Source of the DNA: Streptomyces sp. DG1A-41
Lineage (GTDB): Bacteria; Actinomycetota; Actinomycetes; Streptomycetales; Streptomycetaceae
Length of the DNA: 64,000 nt
NCBI RefSeq assembly: GCF_037055355.1
Contig: NZ_CP146350.1
Span: forward strand, 5,045,001 to 5,109,000
Direction of reading: 5' to 3'
Shown: positions 54,036 through 63,722 of the stretch, piece after piece
Layout: every line of letters starts with the position of its first letter
Numbering within the stretch: the first letter of the stretch is position 1
Made by a program: the position numbers and the translations under genes
The notes under the pieces: generated by a model
What the model was told of the DNA's origin: nothing
Databases searched by the model: none
Seen by the model: only the letters and a program-made list of their open reading frames with translations

Positions 54036-55319
54036 GTGCCCGCACTTGTGCTGCTCGGTGCTCAGTGGGGTGACGAAGGCAAGGGAAAGGCCACCGACCT
54101 GCTCGGTGGCTCGGTGGACTATGTAGTGCGCTACCAGGGCGGCAACAACGCCGGCCACACGGTGGTCGTGGGCGACCAGAAGTACGCCCTCCACCTGCTC
54201 CCTTCCGGAATCCTGTCCCCCGGCTGCACGCCGGTCATCGGTAACGGTGTCGTCGTCGACCCGTCGGTCCTGCTCTCCGAGCTGAGCGGTCTGAACGAGC
54301 GTGGTGTCGACACCTCCAAGCTCCTCCTCAGCGGAAACGCGCACATCATCACGCCGTACAACGTCACGGTGGACAAGGTGACGGAGCGCTTCCTCGGCAA
54401 GCGGAAGATCGGCACGACCGGGCGCGGCATCGGCCCGACCTACGCCGACAAGATCAACCGCGTCGGCATCCGCGTACAGGACCTGTACGACGAGTCGATC
54501 CTCATGCAGAAGGTCGAGGCGGCCCTCGACGTCAAGAACCAGATCCTCACCAAGCTCTACAACCGGCGCGCGATCGCCGTCGACCAGGTCGTCGAGGAGC
54601 TGCTGGGCTACGCCGACAAGCTCGCGCCGTACGTCGCCGACACCGTCCTGGTCATCAACCAGGCGCTGGAGGAGGACAAGGTCGTCCTGTTCGAGGGCGG
54701 CCAGGGCACGCTCCTCGACATCGACCACGGCACGTACCCCTTCGTCACCTCCTCGAACCCGACCGCGGGCGGCGCCTGCACGGGCGCGGGGGTCGGCCCG
54801 ACGAAGATCAGCCGCGTCATCGGCATCCTCAAGGCCTACACGACCCGTGTCGGCGCCGGCCCGTTCCCGACGGAGCTCTTCGACGAGGACGGCGAGGCCC
54901 TGCGCCGCATCGGCGGCGAACGCGGTGTCACCACCGGTCGTGACCGCCGCTGCGGCTGGTTCGACGCGGTCATCGCCCGCTACGCGACCCGCGTGAACGG
55001 CCTGACCGACTTCTTCCTCACCAAGCTCGACGTCCTCACCGGCTGGGAACAGATCCCGGTCTGTGTGGCGTACGAGATCGACGGCAGGCGCGTCGAGGAG
55101 CTCCCGTACTCCCAGACCGATTTCCACCACGCGAAGCCGGTCTACGAGATGCTGCCGGGCTGGAGCGAGGACATCAGCAAGGCCAAGTCCTTCTCCGACC
55201 TGCCGAAGAACGCCCAGGACTACGTCAAGGCGCTGGAGGAGATGTCCGGCGCCCCGATCTCCGCGATCGGCGTGGGCCCGGGCCGGGACGAGACGATCGA
55301 GATCAACTCGTTCCTGTAG
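54036..55319 (+). CDS. purA: Adenylosuccinate synthetase
   Basis: 427 residues. Joins IMP and aspartate with GTP to adenylosuccinate, the first committed step to AMP. GDEGKGK at 12-18, [14 protein letters not shown] (His catalytic region), [19 protein letters not shown] motif ([14 protein letters not shown]), [20 protein letters not shown] and [15 protein letters not shown]. Complete and of family length. The GTG start at 54036 ([12 protein letters not shown]) is the conserved one, with AAGGGG about 10 nt upstream. Followed by a strong terminator. Confidence 0.98.
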   Translation: MPALVLLGAQWGDEGKGKATDLLGGSVDYVVRYQGGNNAGHTVVVGDQKYALHLLPSGILSPGCTPVIGNGVVVDPSVLLSELSGLNERGVDTSKLLLSGNAHIITPYNVTVDKVTERFLGKRKIGTTGRGIGPTYADKINRVGIRVQDLYDESILMQKVEAALDVKNQILTKLYNRRAIAVDQVVEELLGYADKLAPYVADTVLVINQALEEDKVVLFEGGQGTLLDIDHGTYPFVTSSNPTAGGACTGAGVGPTKISRVIGILKAYTTRVGAGPFPTELFDEDGEALRRIGGERGVTTGRDRRCGWFDAVIARYATRVNGLTDFFLTKLDVLTGWEQIPVCVAYEIDGRRVEELPYSQTDFHHAKPVYEMLPGWSEDISKAKSFSDLPKNAQDYVKALEEMSGAPISAIGVGPGRDETIEINSFL

Positions 55320-55340
55320 GCCGAACGGCCGTCAGCGCTC

Positions 55341-55371
55341 ATCACCGGCGCCCCGCGCGGGCGCCGGTGAT
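55341..55371 (+). terminator. purA terminator
   Basis: ATCACCGGCGCCC (55341-55353) with GGGCGCCGGTGAT (55359-55371), perfect 13-bp stem, loop CGCGC, 22 bp after the stop. Confidence 0.88.
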
Positions 55372-55427
55372 CGGGCTTAGGCTGAAAGTCATACCCCGCG
55401 TGCGTCGAACAGAAGAAGGTGACTGCG

Positions 55428-55721
55428 ATGCGCGTCATGCTCAAGGCTTCCATGGACACGGAGAAGGCCAACGAGGCCATCCGGAACGGCACCTTGGGGA
55501 AGCTGATCCAGGAGTCGCTGGAACAGATCAAGCCCGAAGCGGCCTATTTCACCGCCGACCACGGCAAGCGCACCGCTTTCCTGGTCTTCGACATGCAGGA
55601 CAGCTCGCAGATGCCGGTGCTCAGCGAGCCCTTCTTCCTCCAGCTCAACGCGGAGATCACCTACACGCCGGTGATGAACGTCGAGGACGTGCAGAAGGGC
55701 CTCTCTCAGCTGGGACGCTGA
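55428..55721 (+). CDS. Hypothetical protein, ferredoxin-like fold (DUF3303-like)
   Basis: 97 residues: MRVMLKASMDTEKANEAIRN, GTLGKLIQESLEQIKPEAAY, FTADHGKRTAFLVFDMQDSS and FFLQLNAEITYTPVMNVEDV. It has the alternating strand-helix pattern of small dimeric ferredoxin-like proteins (ABM or DUF3303 type). No catalytic residues stand out. AGAAGGTGA lies upstream of ATG 55428. Convergent with the next gene (9-bp gap). Confidence 0.78.
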   Translation: MRVMLKASMDTEKANEAIRNGTLGKLIQESLEQIKPEAAYFTADHGKRTAFLVFDMQDSSQMPVLSEPFFLQLNAEITYTPVMNVEDVQKGLSQLGR

Positions 55722-55730
55722 GCCCGGGGC

Positions 55731-56381
55731 TCAGCTGAACACGATCATCGACCCCTGGGCCAGACTCCGCGTCACGGCCGCGTGCAGGCCGAGCCAGACA
55801 TGGCGTTCCCGGGCGAACGGGCTGGGATCGTACGGGGCCGGGACGGCGGGTTCCTCCAGTTCCGTGGGCACGAGCGGCGGTTGGGGCGCGGCCGGCGGGT
55901 TGGCAGGGGCGATGCCGATGGCGGGGGCGACCAGCTCCAGCTCCCGCAGCAGGGCGTGCGAGGATCCCAGCGGACCGCCGCCCGCGAGGAGCTCGTCGTC
56001 GGCGAGGGGGCTGGGGAAGTCGACGGGGACGTACGCGCCCGCGTGGTCGTAGTGCCAGACCAGGTGCGACTGCTGGGCCGTCGACTCGAACATCTCCAGC
56101 AACTGCTCGTAGTCTCCGCCCAGTTCGTCCACGGGCGTCACCGGCAGGCCGCACACCTGGAGCAGATAGGCGCGGCGCAGGAAGTGCAGCGCGTCGTAGT
56201 CGAAGCCCGCGACCGGGGCGACGTCGCCCGACAGGCCCGGCATGTACTGGTACACCGGCACCGGCGGCAACCCCGCCTCGGCGAGCACCTTGTTGTATTG
56301 CGCGAGTTCCTCGGCGAACGGGTTGTCCGGCGTGTGGCACAACACGTCGACGAGCGGTACCAGCCACAGGTCACAGGCCAA
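55731..56381 (-). CDS. Conserved Streptomyces hypothetical protein, TTG start
   Basis: 216 residues. LACDLWLVPLVDVLCHTPDN, EELAQYNKVLAEAGLPPVPV, FDYDALHFLRRAYLLQVCGL, HLVWHYDHAGAYVPVDFPSP and ELELVAPAIGIAPANPPAAP. Family unknown to me except as a conserved Streptomyces protein next to purA. The frame is open back to ATG 56492, but the upstream part has poor codon bias. TTG 56379-56381 with GAGGAG 6 nt before it fits the usual start CDLWLVPLVDVL and is preferred. Soluble, acidic. Confidence 0.65.
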   Translation of the reverse strand: MACDLWLVPLVDVLCHTPDNPFAEELAQYNKVLAEAGLPPVPVYQYMPGLSGDVAPVAGFDYDALHFLRRAYLLQVCGLPVTPVDELGGDYEQLLEMFESTAQQSHLVWHYDHAGAYVPVDFPSPLADDELLAGGGPLGSSHALLRELELVAPAIGIAPANPPAAPQPPLVPTELEEPAVPAPYDPSPFARERHVWLGLHAAVTRSLAQGSMIVFS

Positions 56382-56504
56382 AGAAGGCTCCTCGCTCAGC
56401 TCGGTGGGTCGGGTGGCGCGGTGCTCAGGGAAGGGTATCGGTGCGGCACGGAAGCGGCTCCCGCCGTGCATGTCCCATACCCATACGAACACGAGCGACG
56501 CCGG

Positions 56505-57206
56505 TCATCCTGAGGCGAGGCGCTCGATCAGGGCGATGGAGTGGGCGTTGTAGCGGGCGATGATCGCCCGCGCGGTGTCGTTGTCTCCGGCGATCAGCGC
56601 GTCGACCAGCTCGGTGTGACCGGCCCACAGCTCGCCGCGCAGATCGGTGAGCCGGCGCAGGTGCTGCACCGCGCACACCCAGCTCTGGACACGCAGCCGG
56701 TGCAGGAAGTCGGCCAGGTAGGGGTTGCCGAAGCAGGCGCCCAGCTCGCGCCAGAAGCGCAGGTCGTAGCCGATGAGGACGGTGAGATCACCGGCGGCGG
56801 CGGCCCGCTGCGCCTCCTCGCCGCGCCTGCGGACCCCGGCCACGAGGGAGGCGGCCCGCGGGTCGTCGGGCCGCACGGCGTTGGGGCGCCCTTCGGTCAG
56901 CGCGACGAACATCCCCTCGATGACCAGGCCGCGGGCCTCGATCATGCCGCGGAAGTCCTCGACCGAGTACTCGTGGACGCGGAAGCCGCGGTGCTGGTCG
57001 GCTTCGAGGAGCCCCTGGGCGGAGAGGTCGACCAGCGCCTCCCGGACCGGCGTGGCGGACACCCCGTACTGCTCGGCGATCTCCTTGACCGTGAACTCCT
57101 GCCCCGGCTGGAGCCGCCCCGCCAGCACCTCGTCACGAAGCGCGTCGGCGATCTGCTGCCGCAGGGTGCTGCGCGTCACGGCGCCGTTGCCGGAACTGCG
57201 GGGCAT
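56505..57206 (-). CDS. GntR-family regulator, FCD type
   Basis: 233 residues. N-terminal winged helix (LRQQIADALRDEVLAGRLQP, VKEIAEQYGVSATPVREALV, DLSAQGLLEADQHRGFRVHE) and a C-terminal FCD ligand domain (DFRGMIEARGLVIEGMFVAL, IARYNAHSIALIERLASG) with the usual Asp/His metal-site residues. The next gene on the same strand, 118 bp upstream, is the class III aminotransferase, and the two are likely one metabolic unit, with the regulator responding to an amino or keto acid. ATG 57206 (MPRSSGNGAVTRSTLRQQ) chosen as the longest supported start. Confidence 0.88.
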   Translation of the reverse strand: MPRSSGNGAVTRSTLRQQIADALRDEVLAGRLQPGQEFTVKEIAEQYGVSATPVREALVDLSAQGLLEADQHRGFRVHEYSVEDFRGMIEARGLVIEGMFVALTEGRPNAVRPDDPRAASLVAGVRRRGEEAQRAAAAGDLTVLIGYDLRFWRELGACFGNPYLADFLHRLRVQSWVCAVQHLRRLTDLRGELWAGHTELVDALIAGDNDTARAIIARYNAHSIALIERLASG

Positions 57207-57324
57207 GGTCAGGGCGTCTCCCTCGTCGCGTTCGGGTGGCGTGCACGTATATGCCTACGGGCACGCCACCTTACGCGTTCGAATGAGGCGCGAGGATGTC
57301 TCTTACTGACGGGTTTACAGACCT

Positions 57325-58680
57325 CTACCGCGTGTACTCGTCCGCCACCGTGAGCGCCGCGTCCAGGGCCGCGAGACCCTCCTTCAGCTCCGCCTCGGTG
57401 ATGGTGCAGGGCGGCACCACGTGCGTCCGGTTCATGTTCACGAACGGCCACAGCCCGCCGCCCTTCGCGGCGGCGGCGAAGGCGGCCATCGGCGCGTTCG
57501 CCTCCCCGGCCGCGTTGTAGGGCACCAGCGGTTCCCGCGTCCGACGGTTCCGGACCAGCTCCAGCGCCCAGAACATGCCGACACCGCGCACCTCGCCCAC
57601 GCTCGGGTGCCGCGCGGCCAGATCACGCAGCTCCGGCCCGAGGACGGACGTGCCCAGCCGGGCCGCGTTCTCGACGACGCCCTCCTCCGCCATGACGTTG
57701 ATCGTCGCGACGGCGGCGGCGCACGCCAGCGGATGCCCGGAGTACGTCAGACCACCGGGGTACGGCCGCTTCCCGAAGGTCTCCGCGATCGCGCCGGAGA
57801 TCGCGACACCGCCCAGCGGCACATACCCGCTGTTCACGCCCTTGGCGAAGGTCAGCAGGTCGGGCGTGACGCCGAACAGGTCCGCCGCGAACCACTCGCC
57901 CGTGCGCCCGAACCCGGCCATGACCTCGTCCAGGACGAAGACGATCCCGTACTTGTCGCACAGCTCCCGCACCCCGGCGAGATAGCCGGGCGGCGGGACC
58001 ATGATCCCGGCCGTCCCCGGGATCGTCTCCAGGATGATCGCCGCGACGGTCGAGGGCCCTTCGAAGGCGATCGTCGTCTCCAAGTGCTCCAGCGCCCGCG
58101 CGCACTCCTGCTCCTCGGTCTCGGCGTAGAAGCGCGAGCGGTAGAGGTAGGGCGCCCAGAAGTGCACGACCCCGGCGGTGCCGCTGTCGGAGGCCCAGCG
58201 GCGCGGGTCTCCGGTGATGTTCACGGCCTGCTGCGTACCGCCGTGGTACGAGCGGTACGCCGAGAGCACCTTCGGTCGGCCGGTGTGCAGCCGGGCCATC
58301 CGGATCGCGTGCTCGACGGCGTCGGCGCCGCCGTTGGTGAAGAAGATCTTGTCCAGGTCGCCCGGGGTCCGCTCGGCGATCAGCCGGGCCGCCTGCGACC
58401 GGGCCTCGATCGCGAAGGCGGGCGCGAAGGTCGTCATCCTCGCCGCCTGCTCCTGGATCGCGGCGACGACCTTGGGGTGCTGGTAGCCGACGTTCGTGAA
58501 GACGAGCCCGCTGGAGAAGTCGAGGAAGCGCCGGCCGTCGTAGTCCCAGAAGTACGACCCCTCCGCCCCGGCGACGGCGAGCGGGTCGATGAGCTCCTGA
58601 GCGGACCAGGAGTGGAACACATGGTCACGGTCGGCGGCCTTGACGGTGGCACCGGCTTCGGGGTTCGGCTGAGGGGTCAT
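57325..58680 (-). CDS. Class III (omega) aminotransferase
   Basis: 451 residues. AEGSYFWDYDGRRFLDFSSG, VFTNVGYQHPKVVAAIQEQA, FFTNGGADAVEHAIRMARLH, YRSYHGGTQQAVNITGDPRR, FVLDEVMAGFGRTGEWFAAD (Asp to PLP), and the PLP lysine in LTFAKGVNSGYVPLGGVAIS (Lys 280). Fold-type I, subgroup II; relatives use taurine, beta-alanine, GABA or hydantoin-derived amines with pyruvate. The substrate cannot be fixed from sequence. Start ATG 58680. Divergent from the DJ-1/MarR operon. The GntR gene downstream probably controls it. Confidence 0.9.
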   Translation of the reverse strand: MTPQPNPEAGATVKAADRDHVFHSWSAQELIDPLAVAGAEGSYFWDYDGRRFLDFSSGLVFTNVGYQHPKVVAAIQEQAARMTTFAPAFAIEARSQAARLIAERTPGDLDKIFFTNGGADAVEHAIRMARLHTGRPKVLSAYRSYHGGTQQAVNITGDPRRWASDSGTAGVVHFWAPYLYRSRFYAETEEQECARALEHLETTIAFEGPSTVAAIILETIPGTAGIMVPPPGYLAGVRELCDKYGIVFVLDEVMAGFGRTGEWFAADLFGVTPDLLTFAKGVNSGYVPLGGVAISGAIAETFGKRPYPGGLTYSGHPLACAAAVATINVMAEEGVVENAARLGTSVLGPELRDLAARHPSVGEVRGVGMFWALELVRNRRTREPLVPYNAAGEANAPMAAFAAAAKGGGLWPFVNMNRTHVVPPCTITEAELKEGLAALDAALTVADEYTR

Positions 58681-58779
58681 GCGGGCGAGCGTAGGCGCGG
58701 GGGAGAGGGCGGTGATATCGGCGGCCTGTCTGTCGTCGGCGGCATTCCGCGACAGGTTGTCCAGACGGGGCGGAGAGTA

Positions 58780-58815
58780 TTGACAGGGTGCTGTCTACGT
58801 GGCAGTATGTTGTCA
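58780..58815. promoter_or_regulatory. Promoter/operator of the DJ-1-MarR operon
   Basis: TTGACA (58780-58785) is a consensus -35, and CAGTAT 17 bp later a weak -10. GACAG-GGTG-CTGTC (58782-58795) is a perfect inverted repeat over the promoter and TTGACA...TGTCAT (to 58815) a second, wider one. Suited to autorepression by the MarR protein. Confidence 0.5.
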
Positions 58816-58853
58816 TAGCCCTTCGGGGTCGGGTACGGGTCTCAGGAGGAGCC

Positions 58854-59471
58854 ATGAACGCCATCGCGGAGCGCAAGCCCGTCCATCTCGCCGTCTACGA
58901 CACCCTCGCCGACTGGGAGACGGGCCACGCCACCGCCCATCTCGCCCGCGCGGGATACCGGATCCGGACCGTCGGCCCGTCCGCGGACCCGGTCACCAGC
59001 ATCGGCGGACTGCGCATCCAGCCCGACGCGGCCCTGCACGACGTACGGCCCGAGGACAGCTCCCTGCTGATCCTCCCGGGTGCCGACCTCTGGGACACGA
59101 GCGACGACCTCGCGCCCTTCGCCCGCAAGGCCCGGGCCTTCCTGGAGGCGGGCGTGCCGGTCGCCGCGATCTGCGGGGCCACCGCCGGACTGGCCCGGGA
59201 AGGCCTGCTCGACGACCGGGCCCACACCAGCGCCGTCTCCTTCTACCTGGCCGCGACCGGCTACGCGGGCGGCGAGCGCTACGTCGAGACCGACGCCGTC
59301 ACCGACGGACACCTCGTCACCGCGGGCCCGACCGAGCCCGTCGCCTTCGCCCGGGAGATCTTCCGGCTGCTCGGGGTGTACGAGGGCGAGGTGCTCGACG
59401 CCTGGTACCGGCTGTTCCACGACTCCGACGCGGCGGCCTACGCCGTGCTGGAGAAGGCCGGGGCGGCATGA
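58854..59471 (+). CDS. DJ-1/PfpI family protein
   Basis: 205 residues. KPVHLAVYDTLADWETGHAT, YRIRTVGPSADPVTSIGGLR, DSSLLILPGADLWDTSDDLA, the nucleophile elbow in VPVAAICGATAGLAREGLLD (Cys about 109) and TDAVTDGHLVTAGPTEPVAF. Glutamine-amidotransferase-like fold. Members act as stress-related hydrolases, deglycases or transcription cofactors. ATG 58854 has AGGAGGA 4 nt upstream. It overlaps the MarR gene by 4 bp (ATGA), so both are translated together. Probably induced by the ligand that releases MarR. Confidence 0.9.
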   Translation: MNAIAERKPVHLAVYDTLADWETGHATAHLARAGYRIRTVGPSADPVTSIGGLRIQPDAALHDVRPEDSSLLILPGADLWDTSDDLAPFARKARAFLEAGVPVAAICGATAGLAREGLLDDRAHTSAVSFYLAATGYAGGERYVETDAVTDGHLVTAGPTEPVAFAREIFRLLGVYEGEVLDAWYRLFHDSDAAAYAVLEKAGAA

Positions 59472-59926
59472 GCCGGGAGCGTCAGGACCTGCTCAGCCGC
59501 AGCGCCCTCGGGGTGTTCCGGCTGAACGGCCAGTTCCTCGCCGTGGCGGAGGAACTGGCCCGCCCCGCCGGGCTCACCGCCGCCTGGTGGCAGGTGCTCG
59601 GCGCGGTCCTCGGCGAGCCGCTGCCCGTCTCCGGCATCGCCCGCGCCATGGGCATCACGCGGCAGAGCGTGCAGCGGATCGCCGACCTGCTGGTGGAGCG
59701 CGGGCTCGCCGAGTACCGGCCGAACCCCGCGCACCGCCGCGCCAAGCTCCTCGCGCCGACCGGGGAGGGACGTGCGGCGATCGCCCGTATCGACCCGGGG
59801 CACGCGGCGTTCGCCGACCGGCTGGCGGAGGCGTTCGGGGAGGCGGGGCTGGCGGAGGCGGTACGGGTGTTGGAACGCCTGTCCAAGGTTCTCGACCAGA
59901 CGGGTCCGCCTGTTACGGAACCGTAG
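59468..59926 (+). CDS. MarR-family regulator
   Basis: 152 residues. Helical N-terminus (LLSRSALGVFRLNGQFLAVA), winged HTH (AAWWQVLGAVLGEPLPVSGI, ARAMGITRQSVQRIADLLVE, RGLAEYRPNPAHRRAKLLAP) and a dimerisation helix. It controls its own operon with the DJ-1 gene, probably through 58780-58815. Start ATG 59468 overlaps the DJ-1 stop. It is the only MarR of this classic type in the window; the 52478 protein is of GbsR type. Confidence 0.92.
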   Translation: MSRERQDLLSRSALGVFRLNGQFLAVAEELARPAGLTAAWWQVLGAVLGEPLPVSGIARAMGITRQSVQRIADLLVERGLAEYRPNPAHRRAKLLAPTGEGRAAIARIDPGHAAFADRLAEAFGEAGLAEAVRVLERLSKVLDQTGPPVTEP

Positions 59927-60005
59927 ACGTCTCCCAGGTCACCCGGCCCCCGCCCCGCACTATTCTCGATCCGTTGCTCGCGTGTGGGGGGAAGGCGGCT
60001 GAGCG

Positions 60006-62023
60006 ATGGAGACGTTGGGGCCCGGGGATCCACAGCGCATCGGTGCGTACCGGCTGCTGGCGCGGCTCGGTGCGGGCGGCATGGGGCACGTGTATCTGGC
60101 CCGCTCGGAGCGGGGCCGTACGGTCGCCGTGAAACTCGTGCGCGAGGAACTGGCCGCGCAGGAGGAGTTCCGGGAGCGCTTCCGGCAGGAGGTGCGGGCC
60201 GCGCGGCGGGTCGGCGGGTACTGGACGGCGCCGGTGCTGGACGCGGACACCGAGGCAGCGGTGCCCTGGGTGGCCACCGGGTACGTCGCCGGGCCGAGCC
60301 TCCAGCAGGTCGTCGGACACGACCACGGTGCCCTGCCCGAGCGGACGGTCCGCATCCTCGCGGCCGGGCTCGCGCACGCGCTGAAGGACATCCACGCCGC
60401 GGGCATCGTCCACCGCGACCTCAAGCCGTCCAACGTTCTGGTCACCATCGACGGCCCGCGCGTCATCGACTTCGGCATCGCACGCGCCCTGGAGACCGTG
60501 ACCGACGGCGGGCTCACGCGCACCGGCGCGCTCGTCGGATCGCCCGGGTTCATGGCGCCCGAGCAGGTGCGGGGCGACCGCATCACCCCGGCGTGCGACG
60601 TCTTCTGCCTCGGCTCGGTCCTCGCCTACGCCGCCACCGGCAACCTGCCGTTCGGGACCGCCAACAGCGGCGTGCACGCCCTGATGTTCCGCATCGCCCA
60701 GGAGGAACCGGACCTGGAGGGCGTCCCCGAGGGCATCGCCGACCTGGTCCGCGACTGCCTGCGCAAGGACCCCGCCGCGCGCCCGCCCCTCGACCGCGTC
60801 CTGGAACGCACCGGCGCGGACGACACCGTCGCCGACGGCCGCGCCCTCGACCCCTGGCTCCCGAGCGCCCTGGTCGCCCAACTCGGGCGGCACGCGGTGC
60901 GGTTGCTGGACGCGGAGGATCCGGAGGGGGAGGCGGCCGCAGGGGAGCGGGCCGGTGACGCCGGCCTTCCTGTCGAGCAGCGGGGTTCCGGTCCTGACGA
61001 GAACCCCGGCCCCGACCCGACACCCGAACACGCCCCGGCCGCCGACGAATCGTCCCCGGCCCCCGCGCCGTCCCCGGCCCCCGCGACGGCACCCGCCGCA
61101 TCCCCGGGTCCGCCCCCGCCGGGCCGCCCGGGCGAGGGATCGCCGGTGAACCATCTGCCCACCATGGTCGCGGGCCACCAGAGCACCGCTCCGGCGCCCC
61201 AGCAGCCCCCCGTCCCGGCCACCCCGTCCCATCCGCAGACACCCCAGCCCCCGTACCCGGCGTACGGCTACCCCCAGCAACACCCCCAGCCCGGCGCCCC
61301 CGGCACCCCGGGCGCCGCCCCGCCCTACCACCCCGCCTACGGCGGCCTCGGCCCCACCCCGCCCTATGGCCCGCCGCCGTACGGCACGAACCCGCCCTAC
61401 GGCCCGCCGCCTTACGGCACGACCCCGCCCTACGGCCCGCCGCAGGAGCCGGCCGAAGAAACGGCCGTTCCACCGCGCTGCTCGTCGTGATCGCCCTGGT
61501 CGTCGCGCTGGCCGCAGGCGCCTCGGTGTACGCGCTGATGCAGGGCGGTGAGAGCGACCGGGCCGACGGCGACTCCACCCCCACGCTGAGCACCGGCGCG
61601 CCCCCGACCACGCCGGGCCCGTCCCCGACGACCCCGGAGCCGGACACCTCCACCGCCCCGGCGGACGGCTCGATCCCGACGGCGTACCTGGGCACCTGGA
61701 CCACCACCATCGACAACGCCGACGGCCGGCACACCCGCCGCCTGACCATCCAGCAGGGCGAGCCCGGCGACACGGTCCTGTCCCTCGTGGCCGACGGCCC
61801 CACGAAGGGCGGCGGCACCTACCACTGCGTGTTCGAGGGCGCACTGACCGACGCCCCCGACGCCGACGGCCCGGTGAGGATCGGCCCGTCCACCGTGACC
61901 GTCGGGCAGCCGCGCACCGCCTGCACCCCGGGCGCCGCCACCGAGGTCACCGTCCTCCCGGACGGCACGCTCCAGCGCGTGAACACGAGCAGCGGCGAGC
62001 GGCTGACCTACACGAGGCAGTGA
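60006..62023 (+). pseudogene. Transmembrane Ser/Thr protein kinase, frameshifted as read
   Basis: The N-terminal Hanks kinase domain (1-about 270) is complete: GAGGMGHVYLARS, VAVKLV (ATP lysine), VHRDLKPSNVLVTIDGPRVI (catalytic Asp 138), FGIARALETVTDGG and GSPGFMAPEQVRG. A roughly 220-residue Pro-rich cytoplasmic linker ends in PYGPPPYGT repeats. Near 61450 one base is missing. The next frame supplies the basic stop GRRNGRS, a membrane helix (ALLVVIALVVALAAGASVYA) and an extracellular domain (GTWTTTIDNADGRHTRRLTI ... GQPRTACTPGAATEVTVLPD). Repaired length about 671. As read it stops before the membrane helix (494 aa). ATG 60006 has GGAAGG upstream. It is followed by a membrane-anchored binding protein, possibly its partner. 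Confidence 0.8.
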
Positions 62024-62150
62024 CCGACTCCCGTTTCCCGTCAGGTCGTTGAACGTACGGCGAATTCAGGCCGACGAATCCCGGATACTCACCCGTACAG
62101 TCGTACGGTGGCCAGACGATCGAATTCGTCCGGCGGCGGGGGCACCGACG

Positions 62151-63695
62151 ATGGAGTGGCTGAGCGCGGAGAACCTCGTGGCCGTGGCGACGGCCGTCCT
62201 CGGCATCATCGCCTCGGGCGTCATGGTCTGGTACGAACGCCGGGTGCCGCGCCGCAAACGGATCGGCTACCGCGTGCAGATGGACAACCCCATCGGCGAC
62301 GACGTGCGCTCGGGCCGCGCCAACCGCCGCCTCGGGCTGTTCGACGAGGCACCCGGCATGGCCGACGCGACCCTGGTGCTGCTGCGCATCGAGAACGACG
62401 GCTCGCAGGGCATCGACCGCGACGACTACACCGGCCCCGAACTCCACGGCCTGACCGCGGTGTTCGCCGGCCGCACCGTCCGCGGCGTCTCGGTCACCCA
62501 GCCGTCGGACACCGACCACCTCATGGACCACTTCACCGCGGCGGGCGGCTTCGCCTACGAGGGCAACACCCTGCGCATCCCGCGCGTCCCGCTCAACCGC
62601 GGCGACCACTTCAAGCTGCTCGTGCTGCTGGCCGGCGGCGACGTCGGCGACGAGATCCGGCTGGTCGGCGGTCTGCGCAACGGTGAGGTGCACCCCAACC
62701 GCAGCGCCACGCCGGACGACAAGCCGCCGCTGTTCAGCCGGGCGGCGCGGATGATCACCATCGCGCTCACGGCGAGCGTGGTCACCCTGGCGGCGCTCGT
62801 CGTCGCCCGGGACGACACCCCGCCCCCGATCGGCTGCGCGAGCGGCAGGCTCACCCTCACCGGCTCGACCGCGTTCGCGCCCGTCCTGCGCGAGGTGGCC
62901 GGGAAGTACGAGCGGGACTGCGGCGGCGACCCGGTCATCGACGTCGACACGCACGGCTCGACGGCCGGGATACGGGAACTCGCGGCGGCCGGCGCCCAGG
63001 CGGCACGGGACGGGCAGGGCTCACCGCCGGTGGTGGCCCTGTCGGACGGCCCCAAGCCCTCAGGCCTGCCCGAACTGCGCGAGAACCGGGTGGCGGTGTC
63101 GGTCTTCGCGCTCGTGGTCAACGACGACGTACGCCTGAAGAACCTCTCCACGAACGACGTACGGCGCCTCTACCGGGGCGAGATCCGCAACTGGCGGCAG
63201 CTCGGCGGCCCGGACCTGCCCGTGCACCTGGTCAGCCGGGACGCCAACTCCGGGACGAGACAGGTGTTCCAGCGCCGGGTGCTGGGGCGGGGCGAGATCG
63301 CCAACTCCTCCGTCGACTGCGTCCACAAGGACGACCCGACGGCGGCCGTCATCCGCTGCGAACTCGACTCGACGGACCAGGTGCTGACCACGGTCGCCGA
63401 CCTCCCGGGCGCCATCGGCTACAGCGAACTCAACCTGGCAGCCCGCGCCAAGGGCCTGCACTCCCTGCGCCTGGACGGCGACCCCGCCTCCGCCGACGCC
63501 ATCGAAGACGGCACGAGCGACTACCCCTACCGCGAGATCGAGTACGCCTACACCTACGGCCGCCCCCCGGCCGACTCCCTGGCGTCGAGCTTCCTCACCT
63601 ACCTCGCCCGCGGCAACGGCCAGGACGTCATCCGCACACACGGCCACCTCCCGTGCTGGACCCCGGAGGGCCTGACCCTGTGCGCACAGAACTGA
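62151..63695 (+). CDS. Membrane-anchored PstS-like substrate-binding protein
   Basis: 514 residues from ATG 62151; a longer frame to 62049 exists. A first membrane helix (AVATAVLGIIASGVMVWYER, about 9-28), then a roughly 170-residue domain (MDNPIGDDVRSGRANRRLGL, LVLLRIENDGSQGIDRDDYT), a second helix (ITIALTASVVTLAALVVARD, about 200-219) and then a periplasmic-binding domain of the PstS type: LTLTGSTAFAPVLREVAGKY, VDTHGSTAGIRELAAAG, NDDVRLKNLSTNDVRRLYRG, NWRQLGGPDLPVHLVSRDAN and SGTRQVFQRRVLG. The phosphate-loop-like GS/T-rich motifs suggest binding of an oxyanion outside the cell, with the middle domain inside. Not an ABC receptor as no transporter genes adjoin. Possibly a sensor acting with the kinase upstream. 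Confidence 0.82.
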   Translation: MEWLSAENLVAVATAVLGIIASGVMVWYERRVPRRKRIGYRVQMDNPIGDDVRSGRANRRLGLFDEAPGMADATLVLLRIENDGSQGIDRDDYTGPELHGLTAVFAGRTVRGVSVTQPSDTDHLMDHFTAAGGFAYEGNTLRIPRVPLNRGDHFKLLVLLAGGDVGDEIRLVGGLRNGEVHPNRSATPDDKPPLFSRAARMITIALTASVVTLAALVVARDDTPPPIGCASGRLTLTGSTAFAPVLREVAGKYERDCGGDPVIDVDTHGSTAGIRELAAAGAQAARDGQGSPPVVALSDGPKPSGLPELRENRVAVSVFALVVNDDVRLKNLSTNDVRRLYRGEIRNWRQLGGPDLPVHLVSRDANSGTRQVFQRRVLGRGEIANSSVDCVHKDDPTAAVIRCELDSTDQVLTTVADLPGAIGYSELNLAARAKGLHSLRLDGDPASADAIEDGTSDYPYREIEYAYTYGRPPADSLASSFLTYLARGNGQDVIRTHGHLPCWTPEGLTLCAQN

Positions 63696-63722
63696 CCGCG
63701 GCCCGCCGCAACCGCCCAGCCG

